Part shown: positions 35,097-42,725 of the stretch, piece after piece
How positions within the stretch are numbered: the first letter of the stretch is position 1
Layout of the letters: each line of letters begins with the position of its first letter
From: Paenibacillus radicis (ex Xue et al. 2023)
GTDB lineage: Bacteria; Bacillota; Bacilli; Paenibacillales; NBRC-103111
Length of the DNA stretch: 64,000 nt
Assembly: GCF_024722015.1 (NCBI RefSeq)
Contig: NZ_JANQBD010000030.1
Location: 1 to 64,000, forward strand
Reading direction: 5' to 3'
Notes under the pieces: model-generated
Databases searched by the model: none
The model's input: only the letters and a program-made list of their open reading frames with translations
Told to the model about the DNA's origin: nothing
Translations under genes and position numbers: made by a program

Positions 35097-35960
35097 GTGA
35101 GCAGATTAAATGGGATGTTGTCTCTTAAAGCGAAGCTTTTGAATAGCAAAAAAAACGCCTTCCAGCAGCTGCTGATGCTGCTGGCGTTAGGCGCATTCGT
35201 ATTCTCATTCATTGAGCTGAGCAGTTTGGCAGTTGGTTATTATGAGAATCGGAAAGCGTCTGCCGAGGCACAAGCGGTGTATTACAGCAACCTTGAAGGG
35301 ACAGAGCAGGGCGGGGCTTCTTCCGGGGCAGCTGTAAAACCGGCAATAAATCCCGAAGCTTCGCCATTAGCCGTCCGACCGGCCTTTCAAGGTTTACTTG
35401 CAGTGAACCCTGATATATCAGGTTGGATAAAAATTGGCGATACGCTAATCGATTATCCGATCGTCCGGGCTGAGGATAATGAGTATTATTTGTCCCGTAA
35501 TTATAAGCGGGAAGAAGCAAAAGCTGGGAGTATATTCATGGATTTCAGGAACAATGTGACCGCGGTTGGTACGAACACCATTTTGTATGGTCACCGAATG
35601 AAAGATGGATCGATGTTCGGGGATTTGAAGAAATACATGGACAGGGAATTTTTTGAAGCGCATCAACTCATTTCTTTGGACACCTTATATCATCGATATG
35701 ATGTTGAAGTGTTCTCGGTCTACTATACAACGACAGATTTCAATTATATTGAAACGGAGTTCGAAACTTCGGAAGATCAGCTTCGATTCTATGAAAGAAT
35801 CCGAGAAAGATCCATGTACAAGTCGGGTGTCGTATTGACGGAGCAGGACCGGGTGTTAACCTTATCTACCTGTGATTATACTTTGGACCCGAATGAGGGC
35901 AGGCTTGTTGTGCATGGCCGGCTTGTGGAGAAGCAGGAAGGAAAGCGTGACAGTCAATGA
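35097..35960 (+). CDS. srtB: Class B sortase
   Basis: This 287-residue protein has an N-terminal membrane anchor (~22-45) and an extracellular sortase domain. Active-site residues are H166 (LYGHRMKDGSMF), C259 (LTLSTCDYT) and R269 (NEGRLVVHGR), with spacing and the long helix before the Cys typical of class B. It should anchor the NPQTG-bearing NEAT protein encoded at 24540 to the wall. GTG start 35097 follows AAAGGTGACGAT, 12 bp after the ATPase stop. Confidence 0.95.
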   Translation: MSRLNGMLSLKAKLLNSKKNAFQQLLMLLALGAFVFSFIELSSLAVGYYENRKASAEAQAVYYSNLEGTEQGGASSGAAVKPAINPEASPLAVRPAFQGLLAVNPDISGWIKIGDTLIDYPIVRAEDNEYYLSRNYKREEAKAGSIFMDFRNNVTAVGTNTILYGHRMKDGSMFGDLKKYMDREFFEAHQLISLDTLYHRYDVEVFSVYYTTTDFNYIETEFETSEDQLRFYERIRERSMYKSGVVLTEQDRVLTLSTCDYTLDPNEGRLVVHGRLVEKQEGKRDSQ

Positions 35961-36019
35961 TAGATAGGGCAGTGAGAAATAAGAGTTTGAACAATCACAA
36001 ATGAGGGAGAGATGAAGTT

Positions 36020-37201
36020 ATGAAAAGTCCATTCAAGAAGGTTATGTGCGGTGTCTGTCTATTAACGTTACTAGCTTCAGCCGCTCCAATCTATACGGTA
36101 GGGGCCGCAGATGTACCGTCTGCAGCATCTACTGCCAATTCAAGCTCGAGTGCCAGCTCACTGAAAGACGGGATTTACTCCATGAATTTTGTGATCAAGA
36201 AATTTGGTACCGATCAAGATTCAGTTATGCAGGATTATGTCATAAATCCCGGGAAGTTAACGGTAACGGGAGGTAAACAATTGTTCTCGTTCACACTCAA
36301 GCAAAGTAAAGAGAATACGGCTTTTAAAACAGAGCTTGATGGCGTATTGAAGGATACGAAGGTTATCGCTACCAATGAGGAGAAAAATACGCGTGAAGTT
36401 CAATTTGAGGTCAAGGATTTATCCAAGAAGCTCAAAGCGTGGATCAAGGTTGATTGGGCTGCATTCAATTATTTTCATGAATATGATATAGAAATTACCT
36501 TTGATCAAGCTAGCGGACAACGGATTAGCGAAGGTACTGTACCAAGCGATAAAGAGGGTTCAGCAGGCGCGGCACAAGGTGGAGCCAGCCCTTCAGCGCC
36601 TAAAGATCAGCCTAAGACTGCCGAGTCAGCCACTTCTGCTCCCGCAAAACCAACTGCACCGACACCAGCTTTAACCGATGTTAACAATCACTGGGCTAAG
36701 GCATTGATTGAAGAAGCGGTAGGAACAGGAATTGCCAATGGCTACGAGGACGGCAAATTTATGCCTGACGGTGCAATTAGCCGATCTGAATTTACTGTGC
36801 TGATCAGTCGGGCGCTAAAGCTGGAAGGTAAAAAAGCAGATCTGAATTACTCAGATCTAAACCAGATTCCACAGTGGATTAGACCTCATCTGGAGCAAGC
36901 GATTGGTGCAGGAATTATTAGCAGCTACGAAGATAATACATTTCGTCCTGACCGTAATATTACCCGAGCGGAAATTGCCGTTATGATTGGACGCGCATTA
37001 GGGTTTAAGGCGGATTCGAACGAGAAGCTGGCTTTTGCAGATGAGCAGCAAATTCCGCAGTGGGCCTATGCCCAAGTAGCAGCGGCTTCGAAGAAAGGCA
37101 TTATTAACGGCAGAGACAATAATCTATATGCTCCTAATGCCAGCGCGACTCGGGCAGAGGCGGTGACCTTAATTTTGGCGTTAATTAAAAATGTGAAATA
37201 A
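36020..37201 (+). CDS. NEAT domain protein with SLH anchor
   Basis: This 393-residue secreted protein has a signal peptide (1-~30), a NEAT domain (~47-165) with heme motif Y151-F-H-E-Y155, a Pro/Ala/Ser linker, and three SLH repeats (~218-392). The NEAT closely resembles the 1786-1905 domain of the giant protein, and its SLH block resembles that protein's C-terminus, so the two probably share ancestry. It is a compact, single-NEAT version, likely a cell-wall-level heme relay. Start ATG follows GAGGGAGAG. Confidence 0.92.
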   Translation: MKSPFKKVMCGVCLLTLLASAAPIYTVGAADVPSAASTANSSSSASSLKDGIYSMNFVIKKFGTDQDSVMQDYVINPGKLTVTGGKQLFSFTLKQSKENTAFKTELDGVLKDTKVIATNEEKNTREVQFEVKDLSKKLKAWIKVDWAAFNYFHEYDIEITFDQASGQRISEGTVPSDKEGSAGAAQGGASPSAPKDQPKTAESATSAPAKPTAPTPALTDVNNHWAKALIEEAVGTGIANGYEDGKFMPDGAISRSEFTVLISRALKLEGKKADLNYSDLNQIPQWIRPHLEQAIGAGIISSYEDNTFRPDRNITRAEIAVMIGRALGFKADSNEKLAFADEQQIPQWAYAQVAAASKKGIINGRDNNLYAPNASATRAEAVTLILALIKNVK

Positions 37202-37254
37202 GGCAAACTAGACGATAATTTGAGTGCCATTTTAAATGCCTAGGAGGCTAAGTT

Positions 37255-37689
37255 CTGTATCCATTATATGGGAAGATTTTTGTAGCGTTATTTATTTTAG
37301 CTTCATTATCTGGTATTTTTCTTGTTTACCGCTCTTCAAAATTAAAAGATAATTTTAGGAAGAAGACTAAATATATACTATACTCAGTGGTAACAGTGAT
37401 AATCATTGTATGTGTGGTATTTATACTTCAAGCTAAAGATGAAAAACATAGAAATGAAATTACAAACGTAATTGAAAGTAAAGGTGGGCTGGTAATATCA
37501 ATTGAATCATCAAGGAAGAGTTTATCTCCATTTAAAGATTTTAGTAAAAAAAGAGCTAATAAAAATGATGATTATTACTTCGTTAAATACTCGATAGAAA
37601 AACAGACAAAAACTGCATGGTTCAAAGGGGATAATGCTCTTTATCGAGATCCTCCAACGCCTGATACAGATAAATGGATTTTTGAATAG
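37255..37689 (+). CDS. Small two-helix membrane protein, probable CTG start
   Basis: The 144 residues include two hydrophobic helices (about 6-23 and 39-59) followed by a polar C-terminal domain containing SKGGLVISIESS and KYSIEKQTKTAWF. No ATG, GTG or TTG is available near the only ribosome site: AGGAGG at 37242-37247 sits 7 nt before CTG 37255, and an in-frame TAA at 37249 blocks upstream starts. A later GTG at 37387 would remove the first helix and lacks a site. The gene is more AT-rich than its neighbours, suggesting acquisition. Not recognised; function unknown. Confidence 0.6.
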   Translation: MYPLYGKIFVALFILASLSGIFLVYRSSKLKDNFRKKTKYILYSVVTVIIIVCVVFILQAKDEKHRNEITNVIESKGGLVISIESSRKSLSPFKDFSKKRANKNDDYYFVKYSIEKQTKTAWFKGDNALYRDPPTPDTDKWIFE

Positions 37690-37701
37690 CCTGCACATTT
37701 A

Positions 37702-37740
37702 CAAAAAACCGCCTTGCGATCATCGTAAGGTGTTTTTTTT
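37702..37740 (+). terminator. Intrinsic terminator
   Basis: CCTTGCGAT and ATCGTAAGG pair (one G-U) around a minimal loop, followed by eight T; a preceding A run makes it potentially active on both strands. It ends the small membrane-protein gene. Confidence 0.8.
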
Positions 37741-38167
37741 ACCGCCGCCACAGCCTGAAAGATATGATAAGACGGGCTTCATCAGCAGTTAGGTTATCAT
37801 TATTACTATTGGTCACTGGGCAAGTACTTAAAGTTGATTATTCTATTTTGCAACCGCTTGAAGGGAATAATTATACAGTAGCAACCTCTCTGCTGAACCA
37901 AATTTCAATATAGATGTTACGATGAAGGTGAAATCACTTTTAGGGGTACTTATTTAAATAAGTTTATTAAATCTAAAAACATATAAGGTATTGACCATCT
38001 CGTAGGATACAACGCAGCTAACTCTTGCAGGTTGTTTTTCAAAAAAATCATAGGACCAGCCGCTTGATTCGCGTGAACTATGGACATTTCATGCAGACTT
38101 CTTTAAAGTTAGATGTACACAAGCATGTATTTATACAGCTATCTTTATGATCAGAGGAGAACATGAA
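37741..38167. other. Intergenic region with a doubtful 49-codon reading frame
   Basis: No confident gene. A short frame 37764-37913 (begins MIRRASSAVRLSLLLLVTG, signal-like) has no good ribosome site and may be a relic. The rest is AT-rich; AGAGGAG at 38153-38159 belongs to the next gene. Confidence 0.35.
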
Positions 38168-38779
38168 ATGAAACAAATGTTGAAAAAAGCGATTATTCCA
38201 ACAATAGCGTTAAGTCTTGTATTTATGCTTCCAGCAAGAGCTGTGGAGCCGTCATTAAACGTGAAAGCACAGCAGACAGCACCGGCACTACCTAGCGAAA
38301 TAGCTTTTCAAATTCCTATGAACACTTACTGCAGCTCGGAGAACTCACTGGATTTTTCCTTCCAATTATCCAATGCTTCAGGGACAGCAGCTGATTTAAC
38401 CTTGTATTTGTACGGTCAAGATGGTACAGCGTTTAATGAAGAAGGGTCCTCATACCGTGAGATACAATCGAACCTTGTGCCTGGAAAAGCCTTTCAGTTG
38501 AAGGGCAACGCTACAGGGACCTACCATATCAATTTCGGTAATCATAAAAAGTGCAACGAACGAGTGTATATGGGGAAAATTGTAGTAAATTCGGGGCAAG
38601 CCTCCGTGCTGGCAAGGGGATGGGTTGAAATGAGCGGCAGATTTGAAGACGTCACCGTTAATGGCAACAACAAAGTGGACTTGGCTGTCGTAGCCCCCTC
38701 AGCTTCTGCGGCTCCCATAGCTCCTACAGCGGCGGAACCTCCTGCAGCTGCCGCAGTAGAGACTACTGTACAGCCGTAA
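38168..38779 (+). CDS. Secreted hypothetical protein
   Basis: I do not recognise this 203-residue protein. It has a signal peptide (MKQMLKKAIIPTIALSLVFM, cleavage likely after PARA), a beta-rich middle containing two Cys (YCSSENS and HKKCNERVY) that could form a disulphide, and a Pro/Ala-rich C-terminal tail. ATG 38168 is placed 8 nt after AGAGGAG; the frame can be extended to 38147 but that would disrupt the signal peptide. It stands alone between terminators. Confidence 0.7.
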   Translation: MKQMLKKAIIPTIALSLVFMLPARAVEPSLNVKAQQTAPALPSEIAFQIPMNTYCSSENSLDFSFQLSNASGTAADLTLYLYGQDGTAFNEEGSSYREIQSNLVPGKAFQLKGNATGTYHINFGNHKKCNERVYMGKIVVNSGQASVLARGWVEMSGRFEDVTVNGNNKVDLAVVAPSASAAPIAPTAAEPPAAAAVETTVQP

Positions 38780-38795
38780 ACACATCTCTAACCTG

Positions 38796-38898
38796 CAGCG
38801 ACCGCTCAGTGCCGAAAGATGCGAGATTAAGCGCTCCGCACTACACAGCAGCACATACTGTCAATTAGTTCGGTTGTCCGCAGTGGAAATATCGATTA
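38796..38898. repeat. Dispersed intergenic repeat, copy C
   Basis: ATACTGTCAATTAGTTCGGT and following bases (38855-38898) match 13738-13780 with few changes. GCGACCGCTCAG near 38799 recalls the end of the copy at 15341-15410. The order of modules is reversed relative to copy A, so the family seems modular. Confidence 0.55.
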
Positions 38899-38926
38899 AA
38901 AAAGCGCCATGTACAATGTAAAATGG

Positions 38927-38974
38927 AAAACCTCCTAACCCACTTTTCTGAAAAGTGGAGCTTGGAGGTTTTTT
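38927..38974. terminator. Bidirectional intrinsic terminator
   Basis: AAAACCTCC and GGAGGTTTT enclose an inner hairpin CCACTTTTC-TG-AAAAGTGG, giving a two-tier stem with A and T flanks. It lies between the secreted protein gene and the leftward SRPBCC-ArsR operon. Confidence 0.88.
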
Positions 38975-39057
38975 CATGATTCCATACTAGTTCTACGAGC
39001 TGAAAGGCTTTAGTTGAATTAGTCCTGAGCATGTCGTTCCTCGATAACTTTTAACCC

Positions 39058-39411
39058 CTAAGGATTCCCGCTATCGGATTCTTCCTGCTCCACCAAATGC
39101 TTCAGCACATTGAGCTTATTCTCCCAGTAACGTTCGTAATAGGATAGCCAGCGCTTCAATTCAAGCAACGGCTCGGCATGAAGACTATACCTGGTTTCGC
39201 GTCCGACCTTTTGTTCCCTCACGAGTCCGGCATCCGACAGGATGCGTAGATGCTTGGAGACAGCCGTACGGCTCATAGGAAAGTGTCCGCTGATAACAGT
39301 AACCGGCATTTCTCGATCACTGAGCAATTGCAGCAGCTTGCGGCGGGTTGGATCGGCGATGGCTTGAAACACATCATGTTTAGGAGAGGCGTTAGCCATC
39401 CTAAGCGTCAA
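39058..39411 (-). CDS. ArsR family winged-helix repressor
   Basis: This 117-residue ArsR-type regulator has DPTRRKLLQLLSDREM and the recognition helix in MSRTAVSKHLRILSDAGLV, then a wing with GRETRYSL. No metal-binding Cys cluster is seen. It is the second gene of an operon with an SRPBCC protein (11-bp overlap), a common pairing in Firmicutes. The twin palindromes in the operon promoter at 39857-39910 are its likely operators. Confidence 0.92.
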   Translation of the reverse strand: MTLRMANASPKHDVFQAIADPTRRKLLQLLSDREMPVTVISGHFPMSRTAVSKHLRILSDAGLVREQKVGRETRYSLHAEPLLELKRWLSYYERYWENKLNVLKHLVEQEESDSGNP

Positions 39412-39829
39412 TGACCTTGGCGAGTTTTTCGAGAATAATCGATCCCCAGCCTTGGTTCATTCTTTCACGAACAGCTTCATGAGGCATATTGAATTCGGTA
39501 AGCTTTCCAGCTTCCCATCCGGAATGTATGAGAGTAAACTCCGTCTTGCCTTCCAGATCTTTTAAATCAAAGGAAACCTGCCAATCCTGCCCCCATGAAA
39601 AAGCAAGCCGATTAGGAGGATCGAGCTCCGTTACTTTGCAATGAGATATACCGAATTGGTCAGCGTTTAAAGTAAATTCATATCCGAGCACAGGTTGAAA
39701 ATCATTAGGCATAAACCAGGCTGCAATGCCCTCTGATGTGGAGACTGTGTCCCAAACCTTCTGAATGGGTGCCTTGAAAACCATCGTATGTCGGATATCT
39801 GGCACCGTACCTTGAGTGTGCTCCTGCAT
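39401..39829 (-). CDS. SRPBCC / AHSA1-type protein
   Basis: This 142-residue START-like fold (Activator of Hsp90 ATPase homologue 1 C-terminal group) contains FKAPIQKVWDTVSTSEGIAAWF and, near the end, LEKLAKVIDA. Such proteins bind hydrophobic ligands in a helix-grip cavity; the ligand here is unknown. ATG 39829 is chosen because GGAGG lies close upstream; the frame extends further back but through the operator region. It is co-transcribed with the ArsR gene. Confidence 0.88.
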   Translation of the reverse strand: MQEHTQGTVPDIRHTMVFKAPIQKVWDTVSTSEGIAAWFMPNDFQPVLGYEFTLNADQFGISHCKVTELDPPNRLAFSWGQDWQVSFDLKDLEGKTEFTLIHSGWEAGKLTEFNMPHEAVRERMNQGWGSIILEKLAKVIDA

Positions 39830-39856
39830 GCATGTACCTCCATTAATATATAATGT

Positions 39857-39910
39857 GAAACCAAAAGGTTTCGTATTTGTATTATATGAAACCTTTTGGT
39901 TTCGTGTCAA
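39857..39910 (-). promoter_or_regulatory. Promoter with two palindromic operators
   Basis: On the minus strand TTGACA (39910-39905) and TATAAT (39886-39881) are 18 bp apart. The spacer holds GAAACCAAAAGGTTTC (plus-strand reading GAAACCTTTTGGTTTC, 39888-39903), and a second palindrome, its exact reverse complement, lies at 39857-39872 over the transcription start. Centres are 31 bp apart, about three helical turns. A repressor dimer at each would block polymerase. Confidence 0.85.
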
Positions 39911-39916
39911 ACATAA

Positions 39917-40030
39917 CTATTGGCGGTGGAACGGATGGAGGAGGAACAATCATAAATGTCCGTCGATCTTTATTATGCTATTTTTACCCATCAATTATCC
40001 AGTCTTTATAATCTATCGCTGGCCGTATAG
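39917..40030 (+). pseudogene. Decayed copy of the small gene family at 43917
   Basis: One frame reads MEEEQS, a stop, then MSVDLYYAIFTHQLSSLYNL and SLAV before another stop. It parallels EDEQSEVSACLHYNAIFARK and LSSLYNLSMAAS of the intact protein encoded at 43917-44168. The in-frame stops and missing ends show it is a relic. The rest of the 366-bp interval before 40196 has no other recognisable feature apart from the operator-promoter. Confidence 0.65.
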
Positions 40031-40195
40031 TTATTGCTATAACCCTCTATCTCAAGCTTAAGACATATGATTATTATCACAGATAAATATTGGAATATGC
40101 GGTACAGTTAGGTAAATATGCTCCAATTGAAATCCGACTGAAAAAAATAAATCCATAACAACAATTTCGTTTGAAATTCAAAGGGAGGTTTGTTT

Positions 40196-40483
40196 ATGTG
40201 CTATGAAATAAAGGATAGCGACCAACAAATAGAGGTCATTCTAACCGGAATTATCAGCGTAGAAGAAGCGACCTCCATCAGGCAAAAATTGTTTCCGATC
40301 CTACAACAAGAATTCCGCAGCCTCACTTTCCATCTCGGAACAGTTACGGAAATGGATAGTTCCGGGCTTGGCCTTTTGCTGGCCGTACAGAAGATCGCCA
40401 TGGATTTTAATTCCAGCGTTTCATTTAAAGACGTCCACGGACAGCTAAGAGAACGTCTAAACATGGCGGGAATAAAGCTTTAA
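40196..40483 (+). CDS. STAS domain protein (anti-sigma factor antagonist-like)
   Basis: This 95-residue single STAS domain has the phosphorylatable motif EMDSSGLGLLLAVQ. ATG 40196 follows AAAGGGAGG by 7 nt. Such proteins are switched by serine phosphorylation and bind anti-sigma kinases or other partners. No cognate kinase gene is adjacent; instead it leads a PAS-GGDEF-EAL protein 42 bp downstream, so it may transmit to cyclic-di-GMP signalling. That link is inference from position. Confidence 0.88.
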   Translation: MCYEIKDSDQQIEVILTGIISVEEATSIRQKLFPILQQEFRSLTFHLGTVTEMDSSGLGLLLAVQKIAMDFNSSVSFKDVHGQLRERLNMAGIKL

Positions 40484-40525
40484 AACAAAGGATGCAACGC
40501 ACAGCAGCGAAAGAGGGGTTCTTTA

Positions 40526-42688
40526 ATGAATCGACTTACCCAACATCTAGAGGCCCTTCGGGACAAACAAGCGCAGGACAAGCTCGTATTGCCATATGCC
40601 ACCATATTTCATGATTCCCAGGAAGCCATAATGATTACGGATTGCTATTCAAAAATCGTGAGCGTAAATCCAGCCTTTATATCCATTACCGGCTACGATG
40701 AGTTGGAAGTAATCGGGCAAAAACCAAGTATGCTGAAATCGGATTGCCAGGACCCTGAATTCTACGTCAATATGTGGGCATCTATACATAAGGATGGGAA
40801 GTGGCAAGGGGAGATCTGGAATCGCAGAAAAAATGGGGAGATTTATCCGGAGTGGCTATCTATTAATTCCGTAAAGGACGAGCACGGGATTCTGGTCAAC
40901 TATGTAGGCATGTTCTCCGACATTACCCATCGCAAGAACGCGATTTCGAAGCTTCGACTGCACGCGCAAGTGTTCAGCAACGCCAGCGAAGGAATTATGA
41001 TTACGGATAAACAGCTCAAAATTTTATCGGTTAATCAAGCCTTCACGATGATGACTGGATATACGGAACAGGAGGCTGTCGGGCAAACACCGCGATTGCT
41101 TCACTCGGGTCTGCAGAATCAATATTTCTACATTAAGATGTGGGAAAGAATTCATACGAGAGGCTTCTGGGAAGGTGAAATTTGCAACAAAAGAAAGAAT
41201 GGCGAGCTGTACCCCGAGTGGCTGTCCATTACAACCTTGAGGGATGAGAAGGGAAATATTACGAATTACATCGGCATGTTCACGGATATTACGGAGCGTA
41301 AACAATCTGAGGAGCACCTGAAATACTTGGCCCATTTTGACAAACTGACGGGGCTTCCTAATCGAACCTTGTTGAGCGAATTAGTTAATGAAGCAACCGT
41401 GAGGACCGTGAATACGACCCTAAAGCTGGCTGTTTTTTTTATTGATCTGGACCGGTTCAAGATGGTTAACGATTCCTTGGGACATAACATCGGAGATAAG
41501 CTGCTCCAACAGGTTGCCAAGCGTCTGAGCTCTGTCGTTAGAAAGGGCGATATTGTGTCCCGGTTGGGGGGCGATGAGTTTATTATTGTACTGCAGGATT
41601 TACAGGAGCAGGAAGAAGCGACGCTTGTCGCCAATGAGCTTATTTCCAGTATTAAAATGCCCTTCTGGATCGAGGACAATGAGCTTTATATTAATGCAAG
41701 CATTGGAATTTGCATATATCCGACACATGCCGGCGATTTTGAGACATTGCTCAAGTACGCTGATTTGGCCATGTATCAAGCCAAAATCCAAAAAGGAGGA
41801 TACCAGTTTTTTAACGAAAACATCATCAGTACCTTTCTGCGCAAGCTTGATCTGGAGAACGAGCTGAGATGGGCGATTGCCAGAAACCAGCTGACCCTCT
41901 ATTATCAGCCGCAAGTCGATGCACAAACCGGCCGACTGGAAGGTATGGAGGCTTTGCTCCGCTGGAATCATCCTTCTCTCGGCCCCGTTCCCCCCGGAGA
42001 ATTTATTCCTATTGCCGAAGAGACCGGCATTATTATGGATATCGGAAAATGGGTGTTGAAGGAAGTTTGCACTCAGCTCAACAGCTGGCTTTCTGCATCG
42101 TTGGCCGTGCCGGCGATTGCCGTTAACTTATCAGCCAGGCAGTTTATGGCACCGGACTTAGCGTCCTCCATTCACGACATCGTTTGCCAGACCTGCTGTG
42201 ACCCGCGGCATATCGTAATTGAGATAACGGAAAGCAGCAGTATGCACGACATTGAATCGGTATTGCCCATACTACACGAGCTTAAATCATTTGGTTTTCA
42301 AATCGCGATTGATGATTTCGGTAAAGGCCATTCGGCGCTTGGTTATATGAAACAGTTTCCTCTCGATATTCTGAAGATTGACAAGAGCTTTGTCCAAGAG
42401 CTGATCAGCGATTCGAAGAGTGCGGTTATTACAAAAGCTATTATCGATATGTCGCATGGCATGGGTCTTCGGGTCATTGCTGAGGGGGCTGAGACGCTGG
42501 AGCAAATGGATCATCTGCGAACAATGAACTGCGACATTGTGCAAGGCTATGTTATTGATCCGCCTATGCCGTCTGAACAGCTCGAAATGCGTTATTTAAA
42601 GGGAGAGTGGCCCACATGCCGAAATGGCTCGGAAAATCCATCCACCATAGACTCATTCCATCGAGTGGGATTCAACAAGTACAGTTGA
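40526..42688 (+). CDS. PAS-PAS-GGDEF-EAL cyclic-di-GMP enzyme
   Basis: This 720-residue soluble protein has PAS domains at ~22-135 and ~145-260 (each ending in a PAC-type NYVGMFSDIT / NYIGMFTDIT segment), a GGDEF domain ~265-430 with intact RLGGDEF, and an EAL domain ~440-695. The EAL keeps EALLRW, NLSARQ, ITESSS, DDFGKGHS, KIDKSFV and AEGAE, so both synthesis and breakdown of cyclic-di-GMP are possible in principle. The twin PAS units are clear internal duplicates. It lies between a STAS protein and a globin-type chemoreceptor. Confidence 0.94.
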   Translation: MNRLTQHLEALRDKQAQDKLVLPYATIFHDSQEAIMITDCYSKIVSVNPAFISITGYDELEVIGQKPSMLKSDCQDPEFYVNMWASIHKDGKWQGEIWNRRKNGEIYPEWLSINSVKDEHGILVNYVGMFSDITHRKNAISKLRLHAQVFSNASEGIMITDKQLKILSVNQAFTMMTGYTEQEAVGQTPRLLHSGLQNQYFYIKMWERIHTRGFWEGEICNKRKNGELYPEWLSITTLRDEKGNITNYIGMFTDITERKQSEEHLKYLAHFDKLTGLPNRTLLSELVNEATVRTVNTTLKLAVFFIDLDRFKMVNDSLGHNIGDKLLQQVAKRLSSVVRKGDIVSRLGGDEFIIVLQDLQEQEEATLVANELISSIKMPFWIEDNELYINASIGICIYPTHAGDFETLLKYADLAMYQAKIQKGGYQFFNENIISTFLRKLDLENELRWAIARNQLTLYYQPQVDAQTGRLEGMEALLRWNHPSLGPVPPGEFIPIAEETGIIMDIGKWVLKEVCTQLNSWLSASLAVPAIAVNLSARQFMAPDLASSIHDIVCQTCCDPRHIVIEITESSSMHDIESVLPILHELKSFGFQIAIDDFGKGHSALGYMKQFPLDILKIDKSFVQELISDSKSAVITKAIIDMSHGMGLRVIAEGAETLEQMDHLRTMNCDIVQGYVIDPPMPSEQLEMRYLKGEWPTCRNGSENPSTIDSFHRVGFNKYS

Positions 42689-42725
42689 AGGAGGTTTCAA
42701 TTGAAGTTAGCGACTCCGCGGCACC

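Noticed and set aside
37764..37913. 49-codon signal-peptide-like frame
   Set aside because: It has weak or no ribosome site, sits just after a terminator in decayed AT-rich sequence, and nothing else supports it.
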